This document shows positions 1-6,807 of a DNA stretch of 11,699 nt, one piece after another. The DNA is from JAYSFC01 sp041913505. Its GTDB lineage: Bacteria > Pseudomonadota > Gammaproteobacteria > Burkholderiales > Burkholderiaceae_C. A program made the position numbers and the translations under genes. Position 1 is the stretch's first letter. Each line of letters opens with the position of its first letter. A model generated the notes under the pieces. That model was not told where the DNA came from and ran no database searches. It saw nothing but the letters and a program-made list of their open reading frames with translations. Location of the stretch: NCBI GenBank assembly GCA_041913505.1, contig JAYSFC010000118.1, positions 1 to 11,699 on the forward strand, read 5' to 3'.

Positions 1-1655
1 CCATGCTCAAGGCGGGCAAGCAGGCGGTGATCCGCCGCAACCTGGGTTCCAAGCTGATCCAGATGGTGTTCTCCACCCCCGAGGAGAAGGCTGCCTCGGG
101 CAAGCTCATCAAGACCACCGACGTGCCCGCCGAGCTGCGCAACCGCTACTCGCTCACCGACGCCGATGTGCAGCAACTGGCGCAGTACGCGCTGGTCATC
201 GAGCAGCACTACGGCCGCCCCATGGACATCGAATGGGGCAAGGACGGCGAAGACGGCCAGCTCTACATCCTGCAGGCCCGCCCCGAAACGGTGAAGAGCC
301 AGGTGCAGGGCCAGGCCGAGCTGCGCTACAAGCTCAAGGGCACGGGCCCGGTGCTGGCCGAGGGCCGCGCCATCGGCCAGAAGATCGGCACCGGCCCGGT
401 GCGCCTGGTGCACAACATCAGCGAGATGGACAAGGTACAGCCCGGCGACGTGCTCGTCACCGACATGACCGACCCCAACTGGGAGCCGGTGATGAAGCGC
501 GCCAGCGCCATCGTCACCAACCGCGGCGGGCGCACCTGCCACGCGGCCATCATCGCGCGCGAGCTGGGCATCCCGGCCGTGGTGGGTTGCGGCGACGCCA
601 CCAGCCTGCTCAAGGACGGCACGCTCGTCACCGTGAGCTGCGCCGAAGGCGACACGGGCAAGATCTACGACGGCCTGCTCGAGACCGAGGTGACCGAGGT
701 GCTGCGCGGCGAAATGCCGCCCATCGCCACCAAGATCATGATGAACGTGGGCAACCCGCAGCTCGCCTTCGACTTCGCGCAGCTGCCGAACGAGGGCGTG
801 GGCCTGGCGCGCCTGGAGTTCATCATCAACAACAACATCGGCGTGCACCCCAAGGCCATCCTCGACTACCCGAACGTCGATGCCGACCTGAAGAAGGCCG
901 TGGAGAGCGTGGCGCGCGGCCATGCCTCGCCGCGTGCCTTCTATGTGGACAAAGTGGCCGAGGGTGTGGCCACGATCGCCGCAGCCTTCTGGCCCAAGCC
1001 CGTCATCGTGCGCCTGTCGGACTTCAAGAGCAACGAATACCGCAAGCTCATCGGCGGCAGCCGCTACGAGCCCGAGGAAGAGAACCCCATGCTGGGCTTC
1101 CGCGGTGCGGCGCGCTACGTGAGCGAGGACTTCGGCGAGGCCTTCGCCATGGAGTGCGATGCGCTCAAGCGCGTGCGCAACGACATGGGCCTGACCAATG
1201 TGCAGGTCATGGTGCCCTTCGTGCGCACGCTGGGCCAGGCCGACCGCGTCACCCAGCTGCTGGCCGCACATGGCCTGAAGCGTGGCGAGAACGGCCTCAA
1301 GGTCATCATGATGTGCGAGGTGCCGAGCAACGCCATCCTGGCCGAGCGCTTCCTCGAATACTTCGACGGCTTCTCCATCGGCTCCAACGACCTGACCCAG
1401 CTCACCCTGGGCCTGGACCGCGACTCGGGCCTGGAGCTGCTGGCGCAGGACTTCGACGAGCGCGACCCGGCCGTCGAGGCGCTGATCCACCTGGCCATCA
1501 AGGCCTGCCGCGCGCAGGGCAAGTACATCGGCATCTGCGGCCAGGGCCCCAGCGACCACCCCGATTTCGCGCAGTGGCTGGCGAAGGAGGGCATCTCCTC
1601 CATCTCGCTGAACCCCGACAGCGTGATCGCGACCTGGCAACAGCTCGCGGCCTGA
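1..1655 (+). CDS. ppsA: Phosphoenolpyruvate synthase (pyruvate, water dikinase), C-terminal part; 5' end outside window
   Basis: Cytoplasmic enzyme that converts pyruvate, ATP and water to PEP, AMP and phosphate, the entry step of gluconeogenesis from pyruvate. The first full codon in frame is at base 3, and 550 codons are present of the roughly 790-800 usual for the family, so about a third is upstream; the Met at base 3 is internal. In order: the end of the ATP-grasp nucleotide-binding domain (about residues 1-95 here, ending YILQARPETV); the swivelling phosphohistidine domain with GGRTCHAAIIAREL, whose His180 (bases 540-542) is the phosphorylated residue; and the C-terminal TIM barrel (about 245-545) with VMVPFVRT, MCEVPSN, GSNDLTQLTLGLDRDS and GICGQGPSDHPDF, where Cys512 corresponds to the catalytic cysteine of the PEP synthase/PPDK family. 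All key residues in the visible part are intact. The stop lies 16 bases before the symporter small subunit, so co-transcription is possible. Confidence 0.97.
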   Translation, partial: MLKAGKQAVIRRNLGSKLIQMVFSTPEEKAASGKLIKTTDVPAELRNRYSLTDADVQQLAQYALVIEQHYGRPMDIEWGKDGEDGQLYILQARPETVKSQVQGQAELRYKLKGTGPVLAEGRAIGQKIGTGPVRLVHNISEMDKVQPGDVLVTDMTDPNWEPVMKRASAIVTNRGGRTCHAAIIARELGIPAVVGCGDATSLLKDGTLVTVSCAEGDTGKIYDGLLETEVTEVLRGEMPPIATKIMMNVGNPQLAFDFAQLPNEGVGLARLEFIINNNIGVHPKAILDYPNVDADLKKAVESVARGHASPRAFYVDKVAEGVATIAAAFWPKPVIVRLSDFKSNEYRKLIGGSRYEPEEENPMLGFRGAARYVSEDFGEAFAMECDALKRVRNDMGLTNVQVMVPFVRTLGQADRVTQLLAAHGLKRGENGLKVIMMCEVPSNAILAERFLEYFDGFSIGSNDLTQLTLGLDRDSGLELLAQDFDERDPAVEALIHLAIKACRAQGKYIGICGQGPSDHPDFAQWLAKEGISSISLNPDSVIATWQQLAA

Positions 1656-1671
1656 CGGCGGCGCACGGCCC

Positions 1672-1980
1672 ATGCCCAATCTGGCCTCGTCGCGCGGCAT
1701 GCCGTCGCCATCCGTGCAGGCGGGCGCGCCGTTCGCGCCCGACCTGCACGATGCGCGCCATTTGTCGCTCAAGGCTGTGTTGCTGCTCGTGTGGGCGCTG
1801 GTGTCGTTCGTGGCCTGCTACTTCGCGCGCGATCTGCAGATGCTCGTGGCTGGCTGGCCGCTGGGCTACTGGATCGCCGCGCAGGGTGCGGTGCTCGTGT
1901 TCATCGCCATCGTCGTGATCTACTGCTGGGCCATGAGTCGCTTCGAGCGGCAGGATGCGGCAGCGCAACCCCATGGCTGA
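1672..1980 (+). CDS. Sodium:solute symporter small subunit (DUF4212 family)
   Basis: Small inner-membrane protein of 102 residues with two hydrophobic helices (about 35-51 and 66-88), the second within a GYWIAAQGAVLVFIAIVVIY segment typical of the DUF4212 family. Members of this family are encoded directly upstream of VC_2705-type sodium:solute symporters and are regarded as their small subunit; that arrangement is seen here, since the next gene begins inside the last codons of this one. The first 30 residues are polar and Pro/Ala-rich, longer than the family needs, so the internal Met at base 1699 is a possible alternative start. No strong Shine-Dalgarno sequence precedes either start; the 16-base gap after ppsA suggests translation may rely on the upstream gene. 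Exact role (stability or activity of the large subunit) is not established. Confidence 0.85.
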   Translation: MPNLASSRGMPSPSVQAGAPFAPDLHDARHLSLKAVLLLVWALVSFVACYFARDLQMLVAGWPLGYWIAAQGAVLVFIAIVVIYCWAMSRFERQDAAAQPHG

Positions 1981-4093
1981 CGAGGCGGGGAGAGGGGCGC
2001 AGGAGCGGGCCCACAGTAAGGCCTACCTCTGGCGCCTGCACCGCATTCTCGCGCTCTACATTCTTGGCGTGCTGGGCTTTCTGGCCCTCATGGCCTGGGC
2101 CGAGCAGCGCGGCCTGTCTCGGCACTGGATCGGCCCCATCTTCCTGTTCCTCACGGTGATGGTCTACGCCGGCATCGGCGTTTATGGCCGCACCACCGAC
2201 CCCGACGAGTACTACGTGGCCGGGCACCGCATCCCGCCCATGTACAACGGCATGGCCGCGGCGGCCGACTGGATGAGTGCGGCCTCGTTCATCAGCCTGG
2301 CGGGCGCCCTGTACCTGCAGGGCTTCTCGGGCACGCCGGGCCAGCCCGGGGGGCTGGCTTACCTGCTGGGCTGGACAGGGGGCTTCTGCCTCGTGGCCAT
2401 GCTGATCGCGCCGCACCTGCGCGCGATGAACCTCTACACCATCCCCGATTTCTTCCAGGTGCGCTTCGGCGGGCGCTGGCCGCGCATCATTGCGGCGCTG
2501 GCGGCCGTGCTGTGCTCGTTCACCTACGTGGTGGCGCAGATCTACGGCGTGGGGCTGATCGCTTCGCGCCTGACGGGGGTGCAGTTCGAGATCGGCATCA
2601 TGCTGGGGCTGGGCGGCGTGCTGCTGTGCTCATTTCTGGGCGGCATGCGCGCCATCACCTGGACGCAGGTGGCGCAGTACGTGGTGCTGCTGCTGGCCTT
2701 CCTGATTCCCGTGTCGTGGCTGGCCTACCAGCAGCTCGGCAACCCGCTGGCCACGCTGGTGTACGGCAAGCAGGTGGGCAAGATCGCCGACCTGGAGGAG
2801 CAGCTCCTCCAATCGCCCGCTGAACACCAGGTCGTGATGGCCTACCTCGAACGCGCCCAGGAGCTCGAGGTGCGCCTGCAGAACGTGGGCGCGGCGCTGG
2901 AGCGCGAGCGCGAGGCCGCGCGCGAGCGCATCCACAAGCTGCGCGCACAAAACGCCGATGTGGGCCTGATCGTCGCCGCGAGCCGCGAACTGGCGGCCAT
3001 GCCGCGCGATGAGGCCACGGCGCAGGAGCGCTGGACGCGCGAGATGCGCGAGAACTACGAGCGCGCGCAACCGCTCGGCGGGTTGCCGCGCCACAGCCAG
3101 GCCTTCGTGGGTGATCCGAACGGTTCGGCCCAGGAGCGTGAGGACTTCCAGGACACGCGCCGCAACTTCCTCGCGCTGATGTTCTGCCTCATGGTGGGTA
3201 CGGCGGGGCTGCCGCACCTGCTTACGCGCTACTACACCACGGCCACGGTGGCGGGTTCGCGCGCCTCGGTCGCGTGGTCGCTGTTCTTCATCGCGCTGCT
3301 GTACCTGAGCGCGCCGGCGCTCGCGGTGCTCGTGAAGTACGAGATCATGAACAACCTCGTGGGCAGCAGTTTTGACGCGCTGCCCAACTGGATGGCGCAG
3401 TGGGCGCGCGTGGATGCGTCGCTGCTGTCGGTGGAGGACGTGAACGGCGACGGTATCGTGCAGTTCGCTGAAATTCGGCTGGGGGCTGATCTCATCATGC
3501 TCGCCACACCCGAGATCGGCGGGCTGCCCTATGTGGTCTCGGGCCTCGTGGCGGCGGGCGGGCTGGCGGCGGCGTTGTCCACGGCGGACGGGCTGCTGCT
3601 CACGATCAGCAATGCGCTGGTGCGCGATCTGTACTTCCAGGAGTCGTTTCACGAAAAGCCGCGCAGCGCCTCGCCCGAGCAGCGCGTGATCCTGACCAAG
3701 TTCACGCTGCTGGCTGTGGCGCTGTCGGCGGCTTTCGTGGCAGCGCTCAAGCCTTCCGAGATCCTGCCCATGGTGTCGGCCTCGTTCTCGCTCGCGGCCT
3801 CGGCCTTCGTGCCGGCCATGGTGCTGGGAATCTTCTGGCGCGGCACCACGCGCAAGGGGGCGGTGGCGGGCATGCTCGTGGGCCTGGCCGTCACGGTGTA
3901 CTACCTGCTCTCGCACGTGGCCGCATTGCGCCCGATGCTGCCGGCGTGGCTGTGGGCCCACGGCCTGTGGTTCGGGATCCAGCCCATCTCGGCGGGCGTG
4001 TTCGGTGTGCCGGCAGGCTTTGTTGCGGCCTGGATCGTGAGCTGGTTCACGCGGCCGGCGCCTCCTCAGCCCCTCGTGCGCCTCGAGCTCTGA
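1973..4093 (+). CDS. Sodium:solute symporter large subunit, VC_2705/ActP-like, with coiled-coil insert and EF-hand-like loop
   Basis: Polytopic inner-membrane sodium-coupled carrier of the SSS (LeuT-fold) family, probably for acetate or another short carboxylate by analogy with ActP; substrate is inferred. From the chosen ATG it has 706 residues, longer than ordinary SSS carriers of about 500-600. About 13 hydrophobic segments can be seen, including the family stretches AAADWMSAASFISLAGALYL, SFTYVVAQIYGVG and LVAAGGLAAALSTADGLLL. The extra length is a charged, helix-prone insert (about residues 264-390, heptad-like 270-376) between the fifth and sixth core helices, plus a loop with DVNGDGIVQFAE (489-500), a match to the 12-residue EF-hand calcium loop. 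The ATG at 1973 overlaps the upstream stop as ATGGCTGA, suggesting translational coupling; an in-frame ATG at 1955 is the alternative and would add six residues. Neither start has a good Shine-Dalgarno sequence. Confidence 0.9.
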   Translation: MADEAGRGAQERAHSKAYLWRLHRILALYILGVLGFLALMAWAEQRGLSRHWIGPIFLFLTVMVYAGIGVYGRTTDPDEYYVAGHRIPPMYNGMAAAADWMSAASFISLAGALYLQGFSGTPGQPGGLAYLLGWTGGFCLVAMLIAPHLRAMNLYTIPDFFQVRFGGRWPRIIAALAAVLCSFTYVVAQIYGVGLIASRLTGVQFEIGIMLGLGGVLLCSFLGGMRAITWTQVAQYVVLLLAFLIPVSWLAYQQLGNPLATLVYGKQVGKIADLEEQLLQSPAEHQVVMAYLERAQELEVRLQNVGAALEREREAARERIHKLRAQNADVGLIVAASRELAAMPRDEATAQERWTREMRENYERAQPLGGLPRHSQAFVGDPNGSAQEREDFQDTRRNFLALMFCLMVGTAGLPHLLTRYYTTATVAGSRASVAWSLFFIALLYLSAPALAVLVKYEIMNNLVGSSFDALPNWMAQWARVDASLLSVEDVNGDGIVQFAEIRLGADLIMLATPEIGGLPYVVSGLVAAGGLAAALSTADGLLLTISNALVRDLYFQESFHEKPRSASPEQRVILTKFTLLAVALSAAFVAALKPSEILPMVSASFSLAASAFVPAMVLGIFWRGTTRKGAVAGMLVGLAVTVYYLLSHVAALRPMLPAWLWAHGLWFGIQPISAGVFGVPAGFVAAWIVSWFTRPAPPQPLVRLEL

Positions 4094-4098
4094 GTGGC

Positions 4099-4112
4099 GC
4101 GGTGAAAACCGC
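4099..4112 (+). other. Small hairpin after the symporter gene
   Basis: GCGGT and ACCGC enclose GAAA, giving a five-base-pair stem with a GNRA tetraloop six bases after the symporter stop. There is no T-tract behind it, so it is not a convincing terminator; it could protect the 3' end of the symporter message or do nothing. Confidence 0.3.
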
Positions 4113-4177
4113 CGCCCTTATGGATAAACCCCGATTCCCGCAGGAAAGAGGGCATGCCAAGCTTGGTGCAATGCAAC

Positions 4178-4194
4178 GCGGGGCTGTGCCCCGC
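4178..4194 (+). promoter_or_regulatory. Perfect inverted repeat just upstream of a ribosome binding site
   Basis: GCGGGGC, TGT, GCCCCGC: a perfect seven-base-pair GC stem with a three-base loop ending two bases before the AAGGAA Shine-Dalgarno (4196-4201) of the ATG at 4205. If translation starts at 4205 this is a leader hairpin that could affect initiation or act as a weak transcriptional pause. If it starts at the upstream in-frame ATG (4154), the sequence is coding and the stem may be incidental. Confidence 0.35.
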
Positions 4195-4204
4195 CAAGGA
4201 AGAC

Positions 4205-4795
4205 ATGGTACTCGTCAAGACTTCCACGGGTCAGCAGGCCCTCAAGGACCGGCACGCCGGCCTCACGCCACGCCAGCGTTCGGCGTTCATCCTGTTCGAC
4301 GGCAAGCGCAGCACCGAGGAAGTGCTGGCCGCCACGGCGGCCATGGGCATCACGCGCGAAGACATACAGGTCATGCTCGACCAGGGCTTGCTGGCGCCTG
4401 TGCAGGGAGGGGCTGCGTCGGCGGCGCCTGTTGACGCCGCCGCGCAGGCCGCTGCTCAGGGGGCGGTGGTTTCTCCGGAAAAGGTGCAGGTCAATCCGCA
4501 GGCGGCGTCCCAGGCCGGGCCGCCCGGCGTCGATCCCGAAGGGCCTCGGGGCGGTGCCGAGACGCCGGTGGCCGCGCGTGCCGAGGGCAGCGGCCGGTCG
4601 CTGAAGGAGCGCTACCGGGATGCCTACCCGATCGCCATCGAGATCACGGCCGGCCTGGGGTTGAGGGGGTTCCGGCTGAATCTCGCGGTGGAAGGCGCCT
4701 CGGGTTTCGAGGAACTGGCCGCGCTGGCCCCCAAGATCCGCGAGGCCGTGGGAGACACCGTGTATGCGCGCCTCGAGAAGGCGCTGTTTGCGTGA
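4205..4795 (+). CDS. Hypothetical protein with N-terminal helical module and Ala/Pro/Gln-rich linker
   Basis: I do not recognise a named family. From the ATG at 4205 it has 196 residues: a compact N-terminal part (about 1-65) with KTSTGQQALKDR and LTPRQRSAFILFDGKRSTEE, which reads like a small helical or winged-helix fold; a low-complexity linker rich in Ala, Pro, Gln and Gly (about 66-130); and a C-terminal region (about 137-196) with a predicted strand (FRLNLAVEG) followed by helices. No signal peptide or membrane helix is seen, so it is probably cytoplasmic. Two in-frame starts have good Shine-Dalgarno sequences: 4154 (AGGAAAGAGG upstream) and 4205 (AAGGAA, five bases from GG to ATG). I chose 4205 because the 17 residues before it look unlike a domain and the protein fold begins there; the choice is not certain. 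It lies 111 bases after the symporter gene and may be its own unit. Confidence 0.65.
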   Translation: MVLVKTSTGQQALKDRHAGLTPRQRSAFILFDGKRSTEEVLAATAAMGITREDIQVMLDQGLLAPVQGGAASAAPVDAAAQAAAQGAVVSPEKVQVNPQAASQAGPPGVDPEGPRGGAETPVAARAEGSGRSLKERYRDAYPIAIEITAGLGLRGFRLNLAVEGASGFEELAALAPKIREAVGDTVYARLEKALFA

Positions 4796-4820
4796 CGGGG
4801 CGGTGCCGCCCCGGAGCCCC
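4796..4820 (+). terminator. Candidate intrinsic terminator after the hypothetical gene
   Basis: CGGGGCGG, TG, CCGCCCCG (4796-4813) is a perfect inverted repeat beginning directly after the stop codon at 4793-4795. The following bases are GAGCCCCTTT, so the T-tract is short and broken. It separates this + strand gene from the convergent FKBP gene. Termination is likely but could be weak. Confidence 0.4.
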
Positions 4821-4901
4821 TTTGAGATGGCCCATCCCCTGCGGGTTAGGGCAGGGTTTTGCGAATGAGAGTGAGTGCGAGGGGCCGCAGCCCCGGCTGC
4901 A

Positions 4902-5264
4902 TCAGCGCGCGTTCACGCCGAGCAGTTCCACATCGAACTTGAGCGTGGCGTTGGGCGGGATCACGCCGCCCGCGCCGCGCGCGCCATAGCCCAGCGCTGC
5001 GGGGATGATGAGCGTGCGCTGGCCGCCGATCTTCATGCCCTGCACGCCTTCGTCCCAGCCCTTGATGACCATCCCCGCGCCGAGCATGAACTCGAACGGG
5101 TCATTGCGGTCGCGGCTGGAGTCGAACTTGCTGCCTTGCTGGCCGTCGTTGTAGAGCCAGCCCGTGTAGTGCACACGCACATGGGCGCCACGCGTGGCTT
5201 CGGCGCCGTCGCCGACGACGGTGTCCTCGTACTGCAGGCCGGAGGGGGTGGTGGTGAGTGCCAT
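4902..5264 (-). CDS. FKBP-type peptidyl-prolyl cis-trans isomerase
   Basis: Single-domain FKBP of 120 residues that catalyses cis-trans isomerisation of X-Pro bonds and may act as a chaperone. With no signal peptide or membrane helix it is probably cytoplasmic. The sequence aligns along its whole length with FKBP12, and the residues lining the FK506/proline pocket are all present: Tyr33, Phe47-Asp48, Phe57, Val66-Ile67, Trp70, Tyr93 and Phe110. The segments KFDSSRDRNDPFEFMLG and VIKGWDEGVQGMKIGGQR are diagnostic. The ATG is preceded by AAGGAA at a good distance. It lies downstream of the HxlR gene on the same strand, but a terminator at 5337-5363 lies between them, so it probably has its own promoter, which I could not identify. 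A GC palindrome sits just past its stop (about 4887-4900) without a T-tract. Confidence 0.96.
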   Translation of the reverse strand: MALTTTPSGLQYEDTVVGDGAEATRGAHVRVHYTGWLYNDGQQGSKFDSSRDRNDPFEFMLGAGMVIKGWDEGVQGMKIGGQRTLIIPAALGYGARGAGGVIPPNATLKFDVELLGVNAR

Positions 5265-5336
5265 GGAAATTCCTTCGGGAAAGTGCTTCAGAAAAAGGAG
5301 CTGTCAGCGCACGCGGGGCAAGCGCCGCGGCCCCAG

Positions 5337-5363
5337 AAAACCAAAACCCGCGCAATGCGCGGG
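5337..5363 (-). terminator. Intrinsic terminator of the HxlR gene
   Basis: Read on the - strand, CCCGCGC, ATT, GCGCGGG forms a perfect seven-base-pair stem (5347-5363) followed by TTTTGGTTTT. It lies 30 bases beyond the HxlR stop codon. This is a good rho-independent terminator and implies that the HxlR gene is transcribed alone. Confidence 0.8.
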
Positions 5364-5393
5364 CTGCAATATGTGGCGGGGCGGGCCCGGGCC

Positions 5394-5699
5394 TTACTTC
5401 TTGGCGCGGCTGGCCACCCAGCGCGTGGCAAAGGCCTGCACGTCGGACAGGCGCTTGAGCAGGTCCTGCCCCACGGGCGTGACGGTATAGCCGTCGCTGC
5501 CATGGTCCACGAGGCCGGCCTCGCGCAGCTCCTTGATGCGGGTATTCAGCGTGTTGGGGGTGATGCCGCCCACGCTGTCCTGCAGCAGCCGGAAGGTCTG
5601 GGGGTGGCCATCACGCAGGGCCCACAGCACACGCAACGCATAGCGGCATTCGAGCCGCTCGAACAGCTGGTTGATGGCGGCGTTTTCCTTGGAGCTCAT
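5394..5699 (-). CDS. HxlR-family winged-helix transcriptional regulator
   Basis: Small DNA-binding regulator of 101 residues, expected to act as a dimer. The family pattern is clear: a Cys-containing first helix (RLECRYALRVLWALRDG), a recognition region (FRLLQDSVGGITPNTLNTRIKELREAGLV) and a wing ending in YTVTPVGQDLLKRL. The start at 5699 was chosen over the longer frame beginning at 5741 because AGGAG lies seven bases before it. Its only cysteine, Cys18, is placed near where redox- or electrophile-sensing HxlR proteins (YodB, QorR) carry their sensor cysteine; a similar role here is an inference. The promoter about 60 bases upstream overlaps a perfect palindrome, suggesting autoregulation. 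No obvious redox enzyme gene is adjacent, so other targets are unknown. Confidence 0.9.
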   Translation of the reverse strand: MSSKENAAINQLFERLECRYALRVLWALRDGHPQTFRLLQDSVGGITPNTLNTRIKELREAGLVDHGSDGYTVTPVGQDLLKRLSDVQAFATRWVASRAKK

Positions 5700-5762
5700 G
5701 GACGCTTCTCCTTGCGCATTTGTTGTTGAGCGGGCGGGCACGGGGCCAGCCAGGATGGCCGG

Positions 5763-5791
5763 ACTATAGCCGGGAAACTTGTTTGCTACAA
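5763..5791 (-). promoter_or_regulatory. Candidate sigma-70 promoter of the HxlR gene
   Basis: On the - strand, TTGTAG (5791-5786) and TATAGT (5768-5763) are separated by exactly 17 bases, close to the sigma-70 consensus. Transcription would start near 5756 and give a leader of about 55-60 bases before the ATG at 5699. Confidence 0.6.
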
Positions 5792-5795
5792 GTTT
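5775..5795. promoter_or_regulatory. Palindromic operator candidate over the HxlR promoter
   Basis: AAACTTGT, TTGCT, ACAAGTTT: perfect eight-base arms with a five-base spacer. It covers the -35 box and half of the promoter spacer of the HxlR gene. A dimeric HxlR protein binding here would block its own transcription. The adjoining 5700-5877 gap holds no gene. Confidence 0.6.
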
Positions 5796-5830
5796 AATAG
5801 CTCAAAAGCCCCGGTGGACAGGCGCTAAGG
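5794..5830. repeat. Possible relic of a Comamonadaceae intergenic repeat
   Basis: The stretch contains TTAATAGCT, then about 14 bases, then GGTGGACAGGCGCTAAGG. From memory, elements with the pattern AATAGCT...GGA-AAGCGCTA-AGG are scattered between genes in Acidovorax-like genomes. The match is partial and judged without any search, so confidence is low. Confidence 0.3.
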
Positions 5831-5877
5831 TGCGCAAAGCCCACATAATGTGTCAAAGTGTTGCTGTCATGCCACGC

Positions 5878-6807
5878 TCACAGGAAGGCTGCGGCCCCGG
5901 AACCTGCGGCGTCGCTGCTCTGCGCAAGGTGTTCCACGAGCAGCCGCGCCGCGGGCGTCAGCTGCTCCGCGCTGCGGAAACAGATGGCAAAGCGCCGCTG
6001 CGCCCAAGGGTCAGACAGCGGCACCACGCGCACGCCCGTCGCCGCCGCGAAGGGCTCGGCCACTTCGCGTGGCACCACGCTGATGGCCAGATTGGCGCGC
6101 ACCACGCGCAGCGCCGCATCGAAGTTGGAGACGAGCACGCGGTGCGCGAGCGTCTTGCCCTCCACGGCAGCGGCGCGCGTGAGCAGCACCTGCACGGCGC
6201 TCAGGGCCGGCATGCTCACGTATTCGTAGTCGAGCACATCGGTGAAGCGCACCGTGCGTTCGCGCGCCACGGGGTGCGTGGGGTGGGCCACGATGGCCAG
6301 GTGGTCGTGGCGGTAGCTGCGCTGCTCCAGGCCCGAGAGGTCGGCCGCGTCCCAGCAGATGCCGATGGAGGCGCTGCCCTCGCGGATGCCGCTCACTACG
6401 TCAGGGCTCACGCGCTCTTCCAGGCTGACCTGGATGTGGCGGTGGGCCGGGTGCTGCAGAAAGGCCGCCACGTCGTCAGCCAGCGATTCGGCCATGACCG
6501 AGGCTGTGACGAGCAGGCGCACATGGCCCTTGATGCCCGTGGCGTAGGCCGCCATATCGCGCTCGATCTGGCCCACGCTCGCGAGCATGGTGCGCGCGTG
6601 CTCCAGCAGCGTCTCGCCCGCGGGTGTGGGCACCACGCCGCGGCGCTTGCGCACGAGCAGGGGCGTGCCCACCGTGTCCTCGAGCTGGGCCAGCCGCTTG
6701 CTGATGGCCGAGCCCACGATGGCCTCTTGCTCGGCCACGCGCGCGATGCTGCGCTGATCGCACACGGCTGCGAAGAGGCGCAGGGTCAGCAGGTCGAGGT
6801 TGCGCAT
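5878..6807 (-). CDS. LysR-type transcriptional regulator, probable regulator of the divergent CoA-ester operon
   Basis: Complete LysR-family protein of 309 residues. The N-terminal winged helix-turn-helix (about 3-65) carries LRLFAAVCDQRSIARVAEQE, SAISKRLAQLED and GTPLLVRKRRGVVPTPAGE, followed by a linker helix and an effector-binding domain (about 90-295, periplasmic-binding-protein type) with ICWDAADLSGLEQ and ANLAISVVPREVAEPFA. The gene is divergent from the lyase/CoA transferase/Bug operon across an AT-rich 109-base gap, the usual arrangement in which a LysR protein controls the neighbouring operon and itself in response to a pathway metabolite. The effector would then be the organic acid or its CoA ester; this is inferred. 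The Shine-Dalgarno sequence is weak. The ATG at 6805-6807 gives the standard N-terminus (MRNLDLLTLRLF). Confidence 0.95.
   Translation of the reverse strand: MRNLDLLTLRLFAAVCDQRSIARVAEQEAIVGSAISKRLAQLEDTVGTPLLVRKRRGVVPTPAGETLLEHARTMLASVGQIERDMAAYATGIKGHVRLLVTASVMAESLADDVAAFLQHPAHRHIQVSLEERVSPDVVSGIREGSASIGICWDAADLSGLEQRSYRHDHLAIVAHPTHPVARERTVRFTDVLDYEYVSMPALSAVQVLLTRAAAVEGKTLAHRVLVSNFDAALRVVRANLAISVVPREVAEPFAAATGVRVVPLSDPWAQRRFAICFRSAEQLTPAARLLVEHLAQSSDAAGSGAAAFL

Noticed and set aside
233..1918. Open frame of 561 codons on the + strand overlapping ppsA and the small subunit
   Set aside because: Arg/Gly/Pro/His-rich product in another frame of ppsA; the ppsA frame carries all catalytic residues.
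2630..3961. Open frame of 443 codons on the - strand antisense to the symporter
   Set aside because: Arg/His/Gln-rich with no recognisable motif, while the + strand frame has clear membrane helices and family signatures.
4875..5729. Open frame of 284 codons on the + strand across the FKBP and HxlR genes
   Set aside because: It lies antisense to two well-supported - strand genes and shows no domain.
5842..5852. CACATAATGTG palindrome as a regulator site
   Set aside because: Only five-base arms, located just past the LysR gene end with no promoter in line; likely chance.
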